Source of the DNA: Ligula intestinalis
Lineage: Eukaryota; Platyhelminthes; Cestoda; Diphyllobothriidea; Diphyllobothriidae
Reading direction: 5' to 3'
Length of the DNA stretch: 64,000 nt
NCBI GenBank assembly: GCA_036362985.1
Contig: JAYGXS010000008.1
Span: 21,376,102-21,440,101 of the forward strand
Below, in pieces: positions 51,201 through 56,962 of this stretch. Every line of letters begins with the position of its first letter. The stretch's first letter is position 1. The position numbers and the translations under genes were made by a program. The notes beneath the pieces are model-generated. The model made no database searches and was not told where the DNA came from. It saw only the letters and a program-made list of their open reading frames with translations.

Positions 51201-54200
51201 TTGGCTCCACGGTCACATAAGAGCAGCTGCTCCCTCTCTGCTTGACACACCGTGGGGAAAGACTTGACACAGGAAAATACTTTTTCTCGAAGAGATTAAT
51301 TCAGGCATGGAATGCCCTTCCTGCGGACATTGTCAGGTCCCCATCCGTGGACGTTTTTAAGGCAAAACTTGACCGCTTTAAGGAGTACCGCCGCAATTTT
51401 TTTTTCTGAACAATGAAATGCTATAAATAAATACTGATAGTAATTTTTAAGTAGCATTATTATCACTAAATCAAAATACGTTTTAAGCCATACTTAAATA
51501 CCCGACGTCTCTGCTGAATATGCGAACTGTGCTGATCGCGTCTGAGGTCACATCTACCGCACCTATGTTCCTAGGCTACGCGGCCCTGTCACGCACTTTC
51601 TCGTATCGACCTAAAAACCGACTGCTATCGACGTGGCGGGTTTCTCTGCTCCTGACACAGCAAGGTCCTATCATGGTCGCATCCCGGTTCTTGGGGACGT
51701 TCTCGTGACTCTGAGGTCTCCTCCTCGTATGGCCCTTCGGCTGTAGATATTACTCGCCATGGACCCCAAGGCTGCAGCCAACATTCGCAGAAGCATCCTG
51801 GTCCCATCATTCACATACTTTCCCCCACGAGCGACAGTTTTTCGCCTAAAAACCAGAAATAACATTTCATTTTGAATTATGAGCCATGCCTTAGGAGTTT
51901 TTTCACTGTCTGCTCTTCTTGCTCAGTTACAGTGCTGGCTCGTGTTAACTGACATCACCACATGTGAGTGCATCACTTGAAACAAGCGAGTAGTCGCCTA
52001 CAATTGCGTCAAAGACTTCTTTAAAATGTTCGGCCGTGCCGATGCATTTCTTAAATGCTATGTACCAAGAGGGAGTTCAAAGGCGTTTGCCTATATTTCC
52101 TTTAATAAACTTGATTTGACTTGACATGTCCTCTCTGGCCTGGCTTCGCCCTGCACACGTGTGCCGTTATCGGACATTGTTAGGATGACCGAGCACGTCA
52201 TCCAGACAAACAGACAGACATTCCGAGGTCACGCCGGACAAAGGCGCGCGAACAGGCCAGTCCGGCGCAAAAAGGAACGGGCCAAGCCAAGCGACCTTCA
52301 AATGGCGGACATTAGGCCAGGACAAGGGAGGCACGCGCGAGCGAAACTGCTCTGGGACCGTGTTGCTGCTATCATTGAGGTCACACTGAGGACAGATGCA
52401 CAGGCGCGCGTTAACGAGCGTGCGCACGGCCAGTCATGGAGAGCCAATATGGAGCAATGACTACTGCCCCTTAAATAGAGAGGCTGCGAGCAGAACGGGA
52501 CCCTGTTGCCCTAGACGAGAGACTGCTGCCGAGACGCGACCGACCACAGAACACAAGCTGCTGGACACACAGGGACAGAACTGATGTACCAGTACAACTG
52601 ACAGTAAAGTACTATCTGTTATCCTGTTCTGCCTTCTCTTCCTAACACGTAACTGGTGGACATAACCGGTGTTGACACAGAAATACACTAAGTTACAACA
52701 GGCATGTGCATTTTTGTCTAGGGTAAGGCGTTATATTTGGCCGTCTCCTTTGTTATTGACTACATGTATCCACTGTTGAGGTTTGTACATTGTTAATTCT
52801 TCACTATCCATTTAATAGTACTGTACTATGTAAATTGTTATCACTGAGAATCGAGGTGCGCGTTACGACGGGATATGAAGCCAACGAATACTCGAACAGG
52901 TGCGAAAGATGAGTATGAACTGAGCAGACGCAAAGCGGCGATCGCTAACAGATGTAGAGCTGGATGTGAATTCGTGTTTGTATGTATGTAGGATATTGAG
53001 GATCGCGTATAGCCCAACCTCCCAATCTCTCCTTCGTTTATACTTAGCCTATATTCCAGGAGATCAAGTTTTTAATCGTCTTTAGCGTATATTACGCTTG
53101 GCGACCTCGAGCTTATTCCCATGTCTGCTAGGGAGGAAACCTTTGGCTATTTCCTAAACATGACCCCAGTTATTAAAGACAAAGAAGGCGAGTCAGCCTG
53201 ACAAGTTGATAACCATGGAACTAGACAGACCGCAAACACAATTACAGTATGCTTCAAATAGACTGAAACATGACATTGCAAGTGATGCTGATATAGGTTG
53301 AAGAGGATTTTGAATGCTCGCAAACACTCCCAACAGTTAGGTATTGCGTCTAATTTCCTTCTTTGTCCATTAGCTACGCACCGAGACAAAACTGGATGGA
53401 CCCAGCGTACGAACTGTTGAAGCCCCAACAGTGTTCACTACAAAGATGTGGTCGGTTGGAGTGGCCAGAGTCCACTAGAGCACAGCCGAATTGCTATTTG
53501 CTGGTACCAATATGGTGAATTAAAACGTCTATTTATACTGTCTGTCCGCTGACGGTATGTGCATATTAAGCGGTTATCTCGAAGTGGTTGAAGGAGTTCG
53601 GGGCAAAGCAAACGAAGACCAGAAGGGCTGTTTCTGGGTTGTTAGCCATCATCAGCCAGTCATATGCAATGGTAGAGTGGCAAACTCAATGACAAAATGC
53701 CTCCGGTTCGAATCTCGAGAGTGCCGACCCTTGAGATTTTGTATGACTGATTGATGAAAACTAAAAAGCCAGAAATGGCCATCCCGGTCTCCCTTTGCTC
53801 TGTCGGATCCATTCCATCCTATCCCACTAGTCGCTATGTGACTACTTTCGCGGGCTCAAATGTGAGCTCCAGGGCAAGAATGGAACTTAATTGTTCCATT
53901 ACCAGATCGGCGATACCTACATATTCATATACTTCTATGCCTATACACCTTGAATATACTAATCTACACCAAAAAACAGAAAGTAATTTCTAAGGAAATT
54001 AAAAAGTTGAACGTTCAAAACCAGTTCAGCAACCAGAAAGCAAACACGGAAAGCGGGGAGGACCCACTGATGAGACGGACCCCTTGCAGATGCGGTAGAA
54101 TATCGGCGATACACGTGTCTGGGCTTTTAGCCAGTACTTTTGCTGTTAGTATGGCAATTTACAACTTCAATTGGGGCCTGTTCGAGCACAAAGTCTCGTA

Positions 54201-56858
54201 GAATTTTCTGTGGCAGCAAAAGACGTCGGGACTAAGCGTAACCTGAATCTACTACTGTTGTGGATGGGCAGAATAAGAGGCAGGAGGTGACGGAAAAAAG
54301 AAGACAGTAAGACTTACCATGTTTGAGAGGACCACCAAGTGGTCTAGAACAACCAATGAGATTTCGAATTTGGCCTTCCTGTCCGGCTCGTCCAGGCAGG
54401 GGAAGGCCTGACGGGCGTACGTGGGCTAAAACAGAATTTCAAGACAGGAAACTCAAACTGATTATTAAAAGGATTGATTTTTCATAACCAGACCCATCAG
54501 GTCGGTTTTATTTACAAACGAACAGTCGTACAAACGCAGGTCTCCAAGTATAAATACTACACTGATCTAGGGTAAGTTTGTGTACCGGTGATATATTCTC
54601 CAAAAAGATTTGTAGCTCGGGAAATAGAAAAAAAAGTATAAGATTCATTTGACCCATCTCTCGAAAACCCAACGGCCTTGGTGGGATTTGAACCCACACC
54701 AACAAGGGGAAGGTTGAAGTCAACTGACTTACGAGGCTCGCACCGGAAACCGTGAGTTTACTTTCATTTGGGTCAAGATACCAGCCCAAATTTGGGACTG
54801 TACTAAGAAAAACGGGCTTACTCACTGAACTTGTCTTTCTTTTAAATCACAAGTTGGGCTTAGTTTAGTCTAGGTGGTGGAAGAAACACAGCACCTAACA
54901 ATTGAGCAGCTTTTTTCGACAGAAATCTTGCTAATTACGAGGTAAGTGGATTCGTTGCAAGTTTGAGCACATAATAAAAAAACGATGTATTAATGAGGAA
55001 CACGGACATGACAGTTCGACCGTCGATTTCTATGCTGTTCAGCATACGCTCCACACCAAGTTGGTGCAGGTACGGTGACTTGCGACCGAATTCGTTTTAA
55101 GTGATAGTATACTTGCGCTGCATCTACTTCACTTGCTCTTCAAGATACCGTTTAGAATACCGGTGGCGGGAGCGGGCACAGGCGACTGACGTGGTCGAAA
55201 ACGCCCCCCATACGTGCCACCACGCTTCCACCCTCCATTTTTTATCAGGACGCAACCCGAATAACGCCTGCCGAACCCTGATCCGGTCCGGTGTTGGTCC
55301 AAGCATCTACCATGCTGCCCGTTTAGAGTGGGCACATGAGGAGCTACGCGCATTAAAAGTCAAACGGAAAATAAAAGTTGATCCCAAAAGGGAAATCTTA
55401 GAGTCGCAGGCCCAGCTTTCAAAGGGCGCCCGGGGATGTTAATTTGTTGCCCGAACAAATATTGTGTAGTACAAACTATCGGCATCCAGAGAGTACTGCA
55501 AACAAAAACAATGGAGACTGGAGTGGCCATTTCTGGCTTATTAGCCGTCGTCAGAAGCTCGGGTGGGACACCACTCGGGTCTGGCTATGACTGGCTGACG
55601 ACGGCTAATAAGCCAGAACTGGTCACTCCAGTCTCCCATGTCTCTGCCGGCTGTACTATCTGCCTATAATACCAGCTGTTGCAGCTATCAGGGCCTCTGT
55701 CGAGGCCCAAGGCAAAGCGGAACAAAGGAGTTCCGTTAGCGGTCAGGTGAATGCTCATTGGCAAGTATCTGCGACCATCCTACACATACACCCAGCGTAG
55801 TCCGTAGAGCAAGGATAGGGTAGACCGAAACATAGTCGGCACAAGGGTCAGAATTCGGCTAACCATCTAATCACTACCGTCAAGGATGCCGTAAGCTCGA
55901 ATAAGCAAACGTAAATGCAGTCGTACCTCAAAGTCGGTAGACAGGATAATTTGTTCCTTGCCGGCCTCAGTTTTGGCAGTACTCCGGTAGAATCCCTCCA
56001 TGTTGTCATTCAGCTGTCCCTTGAAATCTAGGTTGAGTACAAACCGTCCCTCCTGGAGAAGAGGAAGAATTAGAACGAAAGAAAAAACGGAGACGAATAA
56101 GAACAATAACAACAACAAATTGAGACTTGAAAGGAAGGTGGCTAACCTTGATCGGGGATTCAAAGTGTAGGGTGACAAACTCCAGGGCTGCATCGTACTT
56201 GATTGACTCCGGAGCTCCTGGAAATAGAGAGAGAGAGAATGAGCGGAAAGCACAATCGACTTACCCAACTTACAAAAGGCTGACAGAATTTCAATATTCT
56301 TCGCATTCAAAACAACGTCATTAGTAGTTTGAGCAACCTGTCAACGTAAGAAGAAAAAATGATAGATGGTGAGACGGCAGCAAGGTAGTATAGGCGCACG
56401 GAAACCGGTCGCCTGCTTGCAAGGCAATATTTTTAAACGTTAAGTAAGGACTACCAAAGAGGTATACAGTAGAGGCTTGAGTAACGAGCCCGAGTGATGA
56501 GCTTCCGCTTGGTTAACGAGTTTTCAGTACGTGTGTGTGTGCACCCGTGTCCGCCGTTGACTCTCGCTCCTAGAACATGGGTCCTCGGTCGCCTGCAGCC
56601 AGTCAGTGAATTGATCCAATCTGATTGGGTAAGTTGCGCAAGACGAGTGCAGTGTATCAACAGATTAAGCTCATTAACTGGAGTTCTACTGTTTAGCCAT
56701 TTTTAGCATCAGAATAGTAACAGGAAGGAAACATTTGATAATCTCACCACCGGCATTTCAGCGTTCTGCAGAACATTTAGGTACGATTAAAGACTGCCTA
56801 CGAGCATCTCCTGCAAAGACAGTTCAACGCCTCAATTAAAATGAAAAGCCTGAGAAGG

Positions 56859-56905
<47 letters not shown>

Positions 56906-56915
56906 NNNNNNNNNN

Positions 56916-56962
<47 letters not shown>

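Noticed and set aside
55595..55640. Hammerhead ribozyme in the SINE body (CTGATGA...GAAA)
   Set aside because: The base of stem II would be C opposite A. Stems I and III do not form around a GUH site, because CCAGTC pairs with GACTGG instead. A plain hairpin explains the conservation better.
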